Notes: generated by a model from the sequence alone, not told the origin. A DNA stretch of 17,067 nt from CAZILM01 sp964625325 (GCA_964625325.1 CAZVBA010000014.1:1-17067), one strand, 5' to 3'. Positions 6,891 through 14,542 are shown, numbered from the stretch's first letter. Numbers and translations are program-made.

Positions 6891-7901
6891 ATGTCCCAGG
6901 AATTGAATATCAAAGGACTGGCCCAACTGCTGGCCCTGCCACATCTACAACAGCAGTTGATTGCCATTAATCAGACAATGGCTCGGCTGACCCACACCCG
7001 CAATGCGAGCCTGGCTCAACCAATCAAACGATTATTGCGGAGTCCTGGTAAACGCTTGCGGCCGATACTGGTCTTGGCGGCGGCGGCCACCCAGAGCCAA
7101 CCACTTGACGAAGCTGTCATAACGGCGGCGGCCGCGATTGAGCTCCTCCATTTGAGCTCGCTTGTCCACGACGACATTATCGATGAAGCGGAGACGCGAC
7201 GCGGCCAACCGACTGTGAATCATCAAGAAGGCACGGCCCGAGCCATTTTGGTGGGCGATTATCTATTGGCCTGTGCGGTTAAGGCTGGTAGCGATATTGA
7301 ACAACGGGTGGGCCAGCAGCTGAGCAATGCCTTCGCTATTATGACCGAGGGGCAGAGTTTGGAACTAAGCGATGTCTTTAATGAACAACGGACCATAGCT
7401 AGCTATCGCCAGACCATTATGCAAAAAACGGCCGCCTTGCTTTCGGCTGCGTGCCAGGTTGGTGCCACGATTGCCGGCGCCACCGACGACACAATTGATG
7501 CCTTGGGCGATTACGGCACTGTCTTCGGCATGGCCTTTCAATTGATTGACGATGTGCGCGATCTGACGTTGAAAGATTCTGATAGCGATAAACCGGTCGG
7601 TAATGATCTGCGCGCCGGCGTGTACACGTTGCCTATACTATTAGCCCTAAAGGGACCGCAGCAAACCATCGTGCGACAATGGCTAAAACAACCCGCGGGC
7701 ATTAACCCAACGATGGTTGCCAATACACTCCAGCTTGATGGCTCGCTACCCAAAACACTGGCTGCCATCCGCCGCTATAATGAACATGCCGAACATGCTC
7801 TGGCGGATCTCAAGCAGAACGCCACGGTCGAAGGCCTGAATCTGCTCCCGGAAGCTTATGCCATGAAAGCCCTCCGCCACACACCACTCGCCGCCACCTA
7901 A
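6891..7901 (+). CDS. Polyprenyl diphosphate synthase (long-chain, trans type)
   Basis: A 336-residue trans-isoprenyl diphosphate synthase. It contains GKRLRP (53-58), the first Asp-rich motif DDIID (94-98) followed by RR at 103-104, the second motif DDVRD (220-224), and KPVGNDLRAG. The enzyme condenses isopentenyl diphosphate onto allylic diphosphates. The first motif lacks the two-residue insertion of bacterial farnesyl synthases, and the fifth residue before it is a small Ser (S89), not a bulky aromatic. Both point to a long product such as a hepta- or octaprenyl chain (inference from known chain-length rules). The product could be a quinone tail for the oxidase encoded next door, or a precursor for heme o or lipid carriers. 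A TATAGT box overlaps the yqeG stop, 6 nt before the ATG. The gene ends 16 bp from the convergent end of cyoD. Confidence 0.93.
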   Translation: MSQELNIKGLAQLLALPHLQQQLIAINQTMARLTHTRNASLAQPIKRLLRSPGKRLRPILVLAAAATQSQPLDEAVITAAAAIELLHLSSLVHDDIIDEAETRRGQPTVNHQEGTARAILVGDYLLACAVKAGSDIEQRVGQQLSNAFAIMTEGQSLELSDVFNEQRTIASYRQTIMQKTAALLSAACQVGATIAGATDDTIDALGDYGTVFGMAFQLIDDVRDLTLKDSDSDKPVGNDLRAGVYTLPILLALKGPQQTIVRQWLKQPAGINPTMVANTLQLDGSLPKTLAAIRRYNEHAEHALADLKQNATVEGLNLLPEAYAMKALRHTPLAAT

Positions 7902-7917
7902 AATTCAATGTTTGCGG

Positions 7918-8577
7918 CTATGGTTTTACGGAAAACTGGCCGATTATGTCAGGATTGAGATGGTCATGAAAGGAATAATCGCCGGCCTGATTAAGCGTAA
8001 TTGTCTTAGGGTATCCTTTGCGAACAATCTCCTCGACCTCGCCGCCGTAAGCCTGGTGCTGGGGATGCGGGCCAAAGGCAATGTCACGCAGCACACTATC
8101 CTTATTAACAAATGTCAGGGTGTCGCATAGGCGCGCCTGGGTATGAATAGGACTGACCTGGCCACCACTGATTGTCACGATGTGGTTAGCTTTGACGCCT
8201 TGGCAGGCGCCAGTATTCTTACCCCCAACCTGAGATATGCCTTCGTCTTGGGCCAGCTTCTTGGTCACGACCGCCGGCGACATGTTGCGGTATAAGTTGC
8301 TCATGATAAACAACGATCCGCCGACCGCAATTATGACAACGCCAACCGTAGCAAAGAAGAAGACCACGTTATAGAACGGCTTTGGCCCGCGCCCTAAATG
8401 CAAGAAAAAGAATATCTGCACGAAAAGCTGCAGGACGGCAAAGCCCAGGATAGCTGCTAGCAGCCCATTGCCCGTCAAGGTTTTATTGACCACCATATAG
8501 TATGGCAACAAGGTGAACGCCAGCGACAGAATAAAACCGATGATGTAGGACTTAGTCGTACCTTGTTCTTGGCTCAT
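7918..8577 (-). CDS. cyoD: Cytochrome bo3 quinol oxidase subunit IV fused to a C-terminal cupredoxin-like domain
   Basis: The start at 8577 overlaps the cyoC stop (ATGA) and follows GAGGG, giving 219 residues, twice the usual about 110. Residues 1-99 are a normal CyoD with three transmembrane helices (about 11-30, 39-61, 69-94) and the SNLYRNM end. CyoD helps assemble the CuB/heme o site, and its C-terminus faces outward. Residues about 130-219 look like a cupredoxin: IVTISGG, LTFVNKDSVLRDIAF, GPHPQHQ, GYPKTITLNQAGDYSFHDHLNPDIIGQFSV. The canonical Cu ligands are not at their expected places (Arg164 for the first His; Asp205, Asn208 and Ile211 near the Cys/His/Met loop). Two His clusters are present instead (H171, H174 and H204, H206). 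Cys125 and Cys151 could form a disulfide. The domain would sit on the outer face of the oxidase; its role is unknown. Confidence 0.9.
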   Translation of the reverse strand: MSQEQGTTKSYIIGFILSLAFTLLPYYMVVNKTLTGNGLLAAILGFAVLQLFVQIFFFLHLGRGPKPFYNVVFFFATVGVVIIAVGGSLFIMSNLYRNMSPAVVTKKLAQDEGISQVGGKNTGACQGVKANHIVTISGGQVSPIHTQARLCDTLTFVNKDSVLRDIAFGPHPQHQAYGGEVEEIVRKGYPKTITLNQAGDYSFHDHLNPDIIGQFSVKP

Positions 8578-9173
8578 ATGAAAGCCCTCAAATAAACTAC
8601 TGTGAAGATGAATATCCAGACAATATCCAGGAAGTGCCAAAATAGGCTGAGCATAGACAGCTTGCGGATATTGTGTTTGTTTAACCCACGCTTCACAACA
8701 AATGGCAGCATGATTGCCATCCAGAGTAAGCCCGATAGAATGTGTAGCCCGTGGGTACCAACCAGCACAAAGAATGAGGACAGGAAGGCGCTGCTCTGTA
8801 AGGTATGACCCTCGCCATATAAATGATGGAATTCGCTTATTTCCATGGCCAGGAAGGTGGCGCCCAGCACGAATGTAATGAAGAACCAGCTAAGCGTCTG
8901 TTTCATTTGGCCGCGGCGAGCGGCAATCATGCCAATACCGGAGGTAAGGCTACTGGTCAGTAGGATGAGCGTTTCGGTCAGTGCCGGACGAGCACTAAAC
9001 AGGTCGCTGGCGCTTGGTCCGCCAGCTGTATTGCCATTTAACACAGCGTAAACCGCAAATAATATGGCGAACATCAACAGATCGGTCATAAGGTAGATCC
9101 AGAAGCCAAACATGACGCGCTCATCAGCCGCGGCTTGGTGGCTAGCTTTTTCAGTCAATTCAATTTGTGTCAT
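8574..9173 (-). CDS. cyoC: Cytochrome bo3 ubiquinol oxidase subunit III
   Basis: A 199-residue subunit III of the heme-copper oxidase family with five transmembrane helices. Conserved stretches include FGFWIYLMTDLLMFAILFAVYAV, the membrane Glu in FLAMEISEFHHL, LVGTHGLHILSGLLW, and LFWHFLDIVWIFIFTVVYL. Subunit III carries no redox centre; it stabilises subunit I and protects the D-channel entry. Length and ends match CyoC (about 200 residues), so it is complete. The start codon overlaps the cyoB stop by ATGA and has AAGGGG upstream. Its own stop overlaps the cyoD start the same way, so translation of the four subunits is coupled. Confidence 0.96.
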   Translation of the reverse strand: MTQIELTEKASHQAAADERVMFGFWIYLMTDLLMFAILFAVYAVLNGNTAGGPSASDLFSARPALTETLILLTSSLTSGIGMIAARRGQMKQTLSWFFITFVLGATFLAMEISEFHHLYGEGHTLQSSAFLSSFFVLVGTHGLHILSGLLWMAIMLPFVVKRGLNKHNIRKLSMLSLFWHFLDIVWIFIFTVVYLRAFI

Positions 9174-11245
9174 TGTTTACCCCTTATCAATCCCCAGCCC
9201 CAGGCAAACACGACTTTGACAAACTCAATCAAGCCCATGTCTTCTTCGTCGTTAGCACTGCCACTGCGCAGAGCTCGAACTTTAGTGGCCTGAGCTTGCT
9301 CCATTGCTTCAACCGCTTCCGCCGGAATTGTGTATTCGTTGTGTTCGTTAAAAGTCCGGGACACCAGACAGATAATGATAGCCAGTATACCAACGATAGG
9401 CAGCCAAATTATATGCCAGACAAAGCCAAAGCCAGTTAGAAAGGCAAAGATGGAGATGTATATGCCTGATGCGGTGTTCTTGGGCATATGGATAGCTTGG
9501 TAAGGTGGTTTGGCTAGGCCACGCTGCTTGATTGCCCAGAAGGCGTCGCACCCATGAACCTCCGGAATAACTGCAAAATTATACGCCGGTGCCGGCGAGG
9601 CCATCGACCATTCCAGTGTGCGGGCGTCCCAAGGATCGCCGGTAGCATCAAGTAAGTATCTTTTTTGCATGAAGCTAGCAACTATTTGTACAATCTGCAG
9701 AACGACTCCAGTCATGATTATCAAGCCGCCGATAAACGCCATGATATAGAACGGTTGCCAACCGGTTGAGGCATCATAATGGTCCAGCCGCCGCGTCGCC
9801 CCCATTAGCCCCAACACATAGAGCGGCGTAAAGGCCACGAAGAAGCCGACTATCCAACACCAAAAAGCGTAACGGCCAATCCGCTCGTTGAGCCTAAAGC
9901 CGGCAATTTTCGGAAACCAATAATTTAAGCCGGCGAAGATACCAAACAAGACACCGCCAATTACCATGCTGTGGAAGTGGGCGACCAGAAACAGACTGTT
10001 ATGGAGCTGGAAGTCCAGCGGCGGTATCGCCAACAGTACACCCGACATACCGCCGAGGGCAAATATACTAATGAACCCCAGGAACCATAACATCGGCACA
10101 GAGAACTTTATCCGGCCTTTGTACATGGTGGCGATCCAGCTGAAGACCAGGACGGTAGTTGGTATGGTAATTATCATCGTCGCTACGCCGAAGACCGAAT
10201 TTACATCAGCCCCCGCTCCCATGGTAAAGAAGTGGTGAAGCCAGACGAGTAGCGAGATTGTCGATACGCCGAACATGCCAAACACAATCGATTTATAATG
10301 AGCAATCGGTTTTCGGCTGAAGGTCGATACGACTTCTGAGAAGATGCCAAACGACGGCAGCATCAAGATATACACTTCCGGGTGTCCCCACATCCAAATC
10401 AGGTTGGTATACATCATGGCGTTGCCACCGGCGTCGGTCGTAAAGAAGTGGGTGCCTAAATAGCGGTCAAAGAACACCAGGAATAGTGTCATAGTCAGCA
10501 ACGGAAACACGCTGGCCGCCATGACCATGCTGCACAACGAACCCCAGGTGAACAAGGGCATTTTGAAGAGAGTCATACCCTTAGCGCGCATTTTCAAAAT
10601 CGTCATTATAAAGTTAATCGCGCCCAGGGTCGTGCCGATACCGGAAATCTGCAGGCTCCACAGCCAATAATCAACCCCCACGCCCGGGCTGAAGACCTTG
10701 CCCGATAGCGGCGCTACCGCCAGCCAGCCGGTGGCCGCATATTGCCCGCCGATCAGGAAGAACATATTGACCATGACGACGCCGGCCACAAACAACCAAA
10801 AACCGAGGGTATTCAAAAATGGTGAAGCCAGGTCGCGGGCGCCTATCTGCAACGGCACAATGAGGTTAATCAAGCCAAAGACCAAGGCCATGGCCACAAA
10901 GAAGACCATAATATTACCGTGAGCCGTAAAGATCTGCTGGAAATGATCCGACGTCAAAAAACCATGTGAAGACCCTGATGACAATGACTGCTGGAGCCAA
11001 ATCATCAGCGCGTCCAGCCCACCGCGCAGCAGCATAAAGCCGCCGACAATAAAATACATGATGCCGATCCTTTTTGGATCGACTGAGGTCAACCATTCCT
11101 TCCAGAGCCATTTCCAGCGCTTGGTTATGGTTAAAATAAGAATGGCGCTCAGGGCCAGACCAATAAAGGCTGCTGAGCCACCAAGCGTGAACCATTCGTG
11201 CGGCAGGTCGTGCCAAGTCAATTTACCAAGTAGGAATTCTTTCAT
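9170..11245 (-). CDS. cyoB: Cytochrome bo3 ubiquinol oxidase subunit I (catalytic), K-channel Lys replaced by Leu
   Basis: The 691-residue catalytic subunit reduces O2 to water using quinol and pumps protons. Heme b ligands are H109 and H425, the heme o3 ligand is H423, and CuB ligands are H288, H337 and H338, with cross-link Tyr Y292 (WGHPEVY). D-channel residues D138 (GARD) and E290 are kept. The ubiquinol-site residues matching E. coli R71, D75, H98 and Q101 are all present (R74, D78, H101, Q104). The position equivalent to E. coli K362, the K-channel lysine, is L366 (IPTTVLVF; codon CTG). The protein is slightly longer than E. coli CyoB (663 aa), with an extra acidic C-terminal tail. The start overlaps the cyoA stop by ATGA and is preceded by CGGAG. 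The middle position in the cyoABCD operon is typical. Confidence 0.97.
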   Translation of the reverse strand: MKEFLLGKLTWHDLPHEWFTLGGSAAFIGLALSAILILTITKRWKWLWKEWLTSVDPKRIGIMYFIVGGFMLLRGGLDALMIWLQQSLSSGSSHGFLTSDHFQQIFTAHGNIMVFFVAMALVFGLINLIVPLQIGARDLASPFLNTLGFWLFVAGVVMVNMFFLIGGQYAATGWLAVAPLSGKVFSPGVGVDYWLWSLQISGIGTTLGAINFIMTILKMRAKGMTLFKMPLFTWGSLCSMVMAASVFPLLTMTLFLVFFDRYLGTHFFTTDAGGNAMMYTNLIWMWGHPEVYILMLPSFGIFSEVVSTFSRKPIAHYKSIVFGMFGVSTISLLVWLHHFFTMGAGADVNSVFGVATMIITIPTTVLVFSWIATMYKGRIKFSVPMLWFLGFISIFALGGMSGVLLAIPPLDFQLHNSLFLVAHFHSMVIGGVLFGIFAGLNYWFPKIAGFRLNERIGRYAFWCWIVGFFVAFTPLYVLGLMGATRRLDHYDASTGWQPFYIMAFIGGLIIMTGVVLQIVQIVASFMQKRYLLDATGDPWDARTLEWSMASPAPAYNFAVIPEVHGCDAFWAIKQRGLAKPPYQAIHMPKNTASGIYISIFAFLTGFGFVWHIIWLPIVGILAIIICLVSRTFNEHNEYTIPAEAVEAMEQAQATKVRALRSGSANDEEDMGLIEFVKVVFAWGWGLIRGKQ

Positions 11246-12141
11246 GGCGACTCCGTATGATGATGAGAGCCGGCGTATTTTGAAACTATCGTATCATACA
11301 GATTTGCTTGGGCTGTCGAGTAAAACGCGGCTTGATTATTCTGGCTCGGCAAAAGCAGCTGGTTATAGGCCGCAGTGTCCAATATAGCGGGGGAGTGTTT
11401 TACCTGCTTCACCCACTGATCAAAGTCTGCCTTTGAACTGGCGCGGGTCATAAAGCGCATGCCGGCAAAACCGGCGCCATTAATTTCAGCGGCGCTGCCC
11501 TGATAATCGCCTGCCGCCTCGGCCATGAGATTCAATCGATTCTGATGCCCGGTCATAGCGTATAATTGGCCGCCTAAGTGCGGAATCCAGAACGAGTTCA
11601 TTGGTGCTTCGTCGGCCGTTAACTCAAATTGCACGGATGTATCAACCGGGATTTGGACATAATTGACCGTCGCAATGTTCTGCTCTGGGTAAATGAACAA
11701 CCACTTCCAACGCAGAGCAACTACCTGAACCGTGAGTGGCCTATTGGCGCTGGCAATCAGTTTCTGTGGTGCCAGTTTTTGCGTGGCTGGCAACATCAAT
11801 GACATCAGGGTGAGCACAAACAGACCCGGAATAGCCCAAAATATAAGTTGGAAAAACTTGCCGTTACTGGAACGATGATTAACAGTAGCCCTCTTACCCC
11901 CCTCCCGATACCGCCAAGCAAAAAAATAGAGAAGAAAAAGGGTTGGTACGGCCAGCCCCAGCATAATTAAGATGGCGGTCATCATCAGCCGATGCTGGTC
12001 GGCGGCTATTGGACCTTTGGGACTAAACATCGCCACGTCATGGCCTCTCAGCAGCGCCGCCAGCAAACCGACGCCAAACAGTATTGCTAAAGGCAACCAT
12101 ATAGCCTTGCTTCGGACTATATTATTTTTGCTTTTTGCCAT
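11242..12141 (-). CDS. cyoA: Cytochrome bo3 ubiquinol oxidase subunit II
   Basis: About 299 residues from the ATG at 12141. An upstream in-frame GTG at 12174 would add 11 residues, but the chosen start gives a normal basic N-terminus before the first helix. It has two transmembrane helices (IWLPLAILFGVGLLAALL and a second at MMTAILIMLGLAVPTLFLLYFF) and then an outward-facing cupredoxin-fold domain. The CuA cysteine pair is absent, as in quinol oxidases, with AGFAGMRF at the matching place. IYPEQNIATVNYVQIP, NSFWIPHLGGQLYAM and the COX_ARM-like tail (DFDQWVKQVKHSP) identify CyoA. The lipobox Cys of E. coli CyoA is missing, so it is probably not a lipoprotein. It is the first gene of cyoABCD and diverges from cyoE across about 80 bp. 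Confidence 0.95.
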   Translation of the reverse strand: MAKSKNNIVRSKAIWLPLAILFGVGLLAALLRGHDVAMFSPKGPIAADQHRLMMTAILIMLGLAVPTLFLLYFFAWRYREGGKRATVNHRSSNGKFFQLIFWAIPGLFVLTLMSLMLPATQKLAPQKLIASANRPLTVQVVALRWKWLFIYPEQNIATVNYVQIPVDTSVQFELTADEAPMNSFWIPHLGGQLYAMTGHQNRLNLMAEAAGDYQGSAAEINGAGFAGMRFMTRASSKADFDQWVKQVKHSPAILDTAAYNQLLLPSQNNQAAFYSTAQANLYDTIVSKYAGSHHHTESP

Positions 12142-12177
12142 AGACCAAAGAACCCCATTATCTACCATAACCACTTT

Positions 12178-12185
12178 AGCATGCT
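12178..12185. promoter_or_regulatory. Palindrome AGCATGCT in the cyoA-cyoE divergent promoter region
   Basis: An 8-bp perfect palindrome in a slightly longer near-palindrome (TTAGCATGCTTA) sits in the short region (12142-12221) that must contain both the cyoA and cyoE promoters. It could be an operator, but palindromes of this size occur by chance. Confidence 0.2.
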
Positions 12186-12206
12186 TACAGCGGTCAACGC
12201 TATGCG

Positions 12207-12215
12207 TGTTAGACT
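12207..12215 (+). promoter_or_regulatory. Extended -10 (TGT-TAGACT) before cyoE
   Basis: TGT-TAGACT ends 6 nt before the cyoE ATG. No SD is present, so a leaderless transcript is predicted. Confidence 0.45.
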
Positions 12216-12221
12216 AGATTT

Positions 12222-13079
12222 ATGAACATTAAGACGCTCTACCGGCTGACAAAGCCAGGCATTATCTATGGCAACTTATTCACGGCGACCAGCGGGTTTT
12301 TGCTGGCCAGCCGGTTACATGTGCATTACGCTTTGTTGTTCGCCACCCTGACTGGAATTGCTTTGGTGATCGCCTCAGCCTGCGTATTCAATAACATTAT
12401 CGACCGCGGTCTGGACGCGCTGATGACGCGTACCAAAAAGCGCGCCTTGGTGACTGGCGACATCAATGAACATGTTGCCAGTCTGTATGCCATGCTGCTC
12501 GGTGCCGTCGGTTTCATGATTCTGGCGCTACATACCAATCTGCTGACGGTCGGATTGGGGATTATCGCTTTTCTCGATTACGTCATTTTATACGGCATCG
12601 CCAAACGTCGTTGGGTGATTGGCACGATTGTCGGCAGCGTGGCCGGTGCCCTGCCGCCAGCTGCGGCCTACACCGCCGTTACCAACCGGTTTGACAGTGG
12701 TGCTGCTTTGCTATTTCTGATACTGGTGCTGTGGCAAATGCCGCATTTCTACGCCATCGCCATGTACCGTTATGAAGACTATAAAAAAGCCGGGCTACCG
12801 GTTTTGCCGGTCAAAAAAGGCATGGCCCACGCGCGTCAGCAAATTTTGGGTTACATAGCAGCCTTTACATTGGCAGCTGGCGGCTTAACCGTCTTCGGTT
12901 ATACCGGTTATATCTATCTGGCAGTCGTGAGTCTGCTTGGGCTTAGTTGGCTTTGGAAGGGTCTATATGGCTTGAAAAAATTTGACGACACCATGTGGGG
13001 CCGCAAAATGTTCTTGTTCTCACTCATTGTCATAACGGTACTTAGCGTCATCATTCCACTGGGCGCCAAACTGCCTTAA
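12222..13079 (+). CDS. cyoE: Heme o synthase (protoheme IX farnesyltransferase)
   Basis: A 285-residue polytopic UbiA-superfamily prenyltransferase that attaches a farnesyl group to heme b to make the heme o needed by the bo3 oxidase. The signature NNIIDRGLDALMTRT (57-71, with N57, D61 and D65) binds Mg-diphosphate. The second conserved loop, YEDYKKAGLPVLPV (184-197), and WQMPHF (171-176) are typical of CtaB/CyoE. Seven to nine hydrophobic helices cover the rest. Length is normal. In E. coli cyoE is the last gene of cyoABCDE, whereas here it is divergent from cyoA, so oxidase and cofactor synthesis can be tuned from one shared promoter region. The start is fixed by homology of the N-terminus (LYRLTKPGIIYGN). 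Confidence 0.96.
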   Translation: MNIKTLYRLTKPGIIYGNLFTATSGFLLASRLHVHYALLFATLTGIALVIASACVFNNIIDRGLDALMTRTKKRALVTGDINEHVASLYAMLLGAVGFMILALHTNLLTVGLGIIAFLDYVILYGIAKRRWVIGTIVGSVAGALPPAAAYTAVTNRFDSGAALLFLILVLWQMPHFYAIAMYRYEDYKKAGLPVLPVKKGMAHARQQILGYIAAFTLAAGGLTVFGYTGYIYLAVVSLLGLSWLWKGLYGLKKFDDTMWGRKMFLFSLIVITVLSVIIPLGAKLP

Positions 13080-13093
13080 ATCAACTTTGGGCA

Positions 13094-13122
13094 TTGGCGA
13101 TATTACTGTTTGTGGTTATTAT
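13094..13122 (+). promoter_or_regulatory. Promoter TTGGCG-17-TATTAT before the frameshifted gene
   Basis: TTGGCG at 13094-13099 and TATTAT at 13117-13122 are separated by exactly 17 nt. The ATG at 13129 follows after 6 nt with no SD, so the transcript should start at the start codon. Confidence 0.55.
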
Positions 13123-13128
13123 TAAGCT

Positions 13129-13479
13129 ATGCCAGCTGAATTTGCGTCAGGTATTGATAGAGTTTATGTTAAGTGTCCAGCGCCGGGCCAGGAAAACCAG
13201 GCCGCACAAACTATAGGTGAACTCAGAAAAACTGAGCACGGCCAGAAACATCTGGCCGTCCCTTTAGCTACTTTGGATAAGCTGGCGGAGCTTGGCGTTG
13301 TCGGCGATGAAGCTCTTATTATGGCGTTCGCTGGTGCTGTCGTGACAAACGCGGAGGGTGCCGTGGTCATGGCTCCGCAAGAAACGGCTGAATCTGTTTC
13401 TGAACCGGTGCCGGTCGAGCCGGTTGCAGATAAAAAAAAACTGACCTTGACCCAGACCCTGCGCCCGCAGACCGCCTAG
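13129..13479 (+). CDS. Unknown acidic protein, N-terminal part (stops after an A9 frameshift site)
   Basis: This frame encodes 116 residues and ends at TAG 13477-13479. Residues 1-80 are a small compact region (GIDRVYVKCPAPGQ, LAVPLATLDKLAELGVVGDEALIMAFAGAVV). From about 83 it becomes Pro/Val/Glu-rich (ETAESVSEPVPVEPVADKKK). Right after the KKK codons, in a run of nine A (13432-13440), the -1 frame is open and continues in the same Pro/Val/Glu-rich style straight into the next open frame to 14531. The last 13 residues of this frame (LTLTQTLRPQTA and neighbours) are therefore probably out of frame. The full protein would be about 467 residues. I do not recognise the family; there is no signal peptide or transmembrane segment. 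Confidence 0.65.
   Translation: MPAEFASGIDRVYVKCPAPGQENQAAQTIGELRKTEHGQKHLAVPLATLDKLAELGVVGDEALIMAFAGAVVTNAEGAVVMAPQETAESVSEPVPVEPVADKKKLTLTQTLRPQTA
13432..13440 (+). other. A9 slippery run / frameshift point
   Basis: Nine A read as AAA AAA AAA in the upstream frame. It matches the A-AAA-AAA type -1 slippery heptamer and is also suited to transcriptional slippage. Adding one A would join the two frames. Confidence 0.6.
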
Positions 13480-13580
13480 AGCAATTTATCAATCATCAGC
13501 CAGTTATCACGACCGAAACAATTGAGAAGGTTGAGCCCGTTCGCGACGTTACTGTTGTAGAACCGCTGGATCCGGCTCAG

Positions 13581-14531
13581 ATGGTGGTGTCTAAACCGCC
13601 AATTGAGCAGCCAATAGAACTAATCTTTGACGAGCAAGCTGCGCCCACCTCGCCGCTGCCATTAGATAAGCTGCTTGTCAAAAGCCCTGAGCCTGTGGTC
13701 GTTGTATCCGACCACATTGAAGCCTCATTGTTAGAGTTACCAGCGATTACCATGGCCACGCCTGAACCGGCTGAAACGGAAATGGTCGTAATAACCACCG
13801 AGACCACAGCCGAGCCGCTTGATGTTATCGAAGTGGAGGCCTTACTGGAACCTGTCTTGCTGACTGAGGCCAACGTACTCGATGTTTACAGTCAGTTGTT
13901 GGCACTAGTAGCGGCTGCGACAGCTGAAAACTTTGAGGACACTCAGCTATTTGATGATGAGCTTGGCATCGCCTTGTTCAACGATAATGCAGAGCCACAG
14001 CCGGTCACCAACAATTTCGAACGGCTCATGTCCGAGCAAGTGGTTCCCGAAACCGTTCCGAGTTTTGAAACCATTCAAGAATCAGCCGCCGCTGAACAAC
14101 CGCTAGAGAATACTCTGATTGAGCTGGCGTGGCTGCTGGCCGAAGTACCGGACGCCGATGAAGGCCTAACCCTCATAATCAATGAACTGGTAGCGGCCAT
14201 CGGCGAAACCGATCTGGCCACGCCGGAGGCGGCTGCAATTGTTCAAATAACACCCGAAATAACTGAAAAGCTGCTGGCTTTTTTGGAGCTGCTTGGTTAT
14301 GAGAACCCCTCTGAGATACTGGTGGCCTTTGTGACCCAACACAACCTGGAGCTCTTGTACGAAGCTATCCGTCATCTCGCTCAGTTGATGAATCCGGTTA
14401 AGTCACAAGAGTTTCTAAACTTTCAGCCGCTCAGCAATTTATTACCAGATTATGCCCTACCCTTAACCAACCGTATCGGTAAGCAAGTTCTAAGATTTGT
14501 GCGCGGTAATTTAGTTGAGACTTACGCTTAG
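13581..14531 (+). CDS. Unknown acidic protein, C-terminal part (-1 frame; open from the A9 run)
   Basis: The first ATG of this frame is at 13581, but the frame is open without stops from 13440 and has no SD before 13581, so it is better read as the continuation of the gene at 13129. From 13440 it encodes about 363 residues. A Pro/Val/Glu/Thr-rich acidic stretch (to about 13840) is followed by a mostly helical region. Sections such as LIELAWLLAEVPDADEGLTL, PEITEKLLAFLELLGY, and NLELLYEAIRHLAQLMNP look like a packed alpha-helical bundle, ending in a basic IGKQVLRFVRGNLVETYA tail. Composition is consistent on both sides of the A9 run. No known domain is recognised and no transmembrane helix is seen. 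Confidence 0.7.
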   Translation: MVVSKPPIEQPIELIFDEQAAPTSPLPLDKLLVKSPEPVVVVSDHIEASLLELPAITMATPEPAETEMVVITTETTAEPLDVIEVEALLEPVLLTEANVLDVYSQLLALVAAATAENFEDTQLFDDELGIALFNDNAEPQPVTNNFERLMSEQVVPETVPSFETIQESAAAEQPLENTLIELAWLLAEVPDADEGLTLIINELVAAIGETDLATPEAAAIVQITPEITEKLLAFLELLGYENPSEILVAFVTQHNLELLYEAIRHLAQLMNPVKSQEFLNFQPLSNLLPDYALPLTNRIGKQVLRFVRGNLVETYA

Positions 14532-14542
14532 CTGCACCGCTG

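Noticed and set aside
7912..8130. Plus-strand 72-codon frame between the prenyl synthase and cyoD
   Set aside because: It is antisense to the cupredoxin part of cyoD, has no SD and no protein-like features.
8578..8640. Upstream extension of cyoD to an ATG at 8640
   Set aside because: It would overlap cyoC by about 67 nt. The ATGA-coupled start at 8577 with GAGGG matches the CyoD N-terminus.
11242..12141. CuA site in CyoA (cytochrome c oxidase)
   Set aside because: The Cys-x-x-x-Cys ligands are absent, and the quinol-site residues of CyoB are present, so this is a quinol oxidase.
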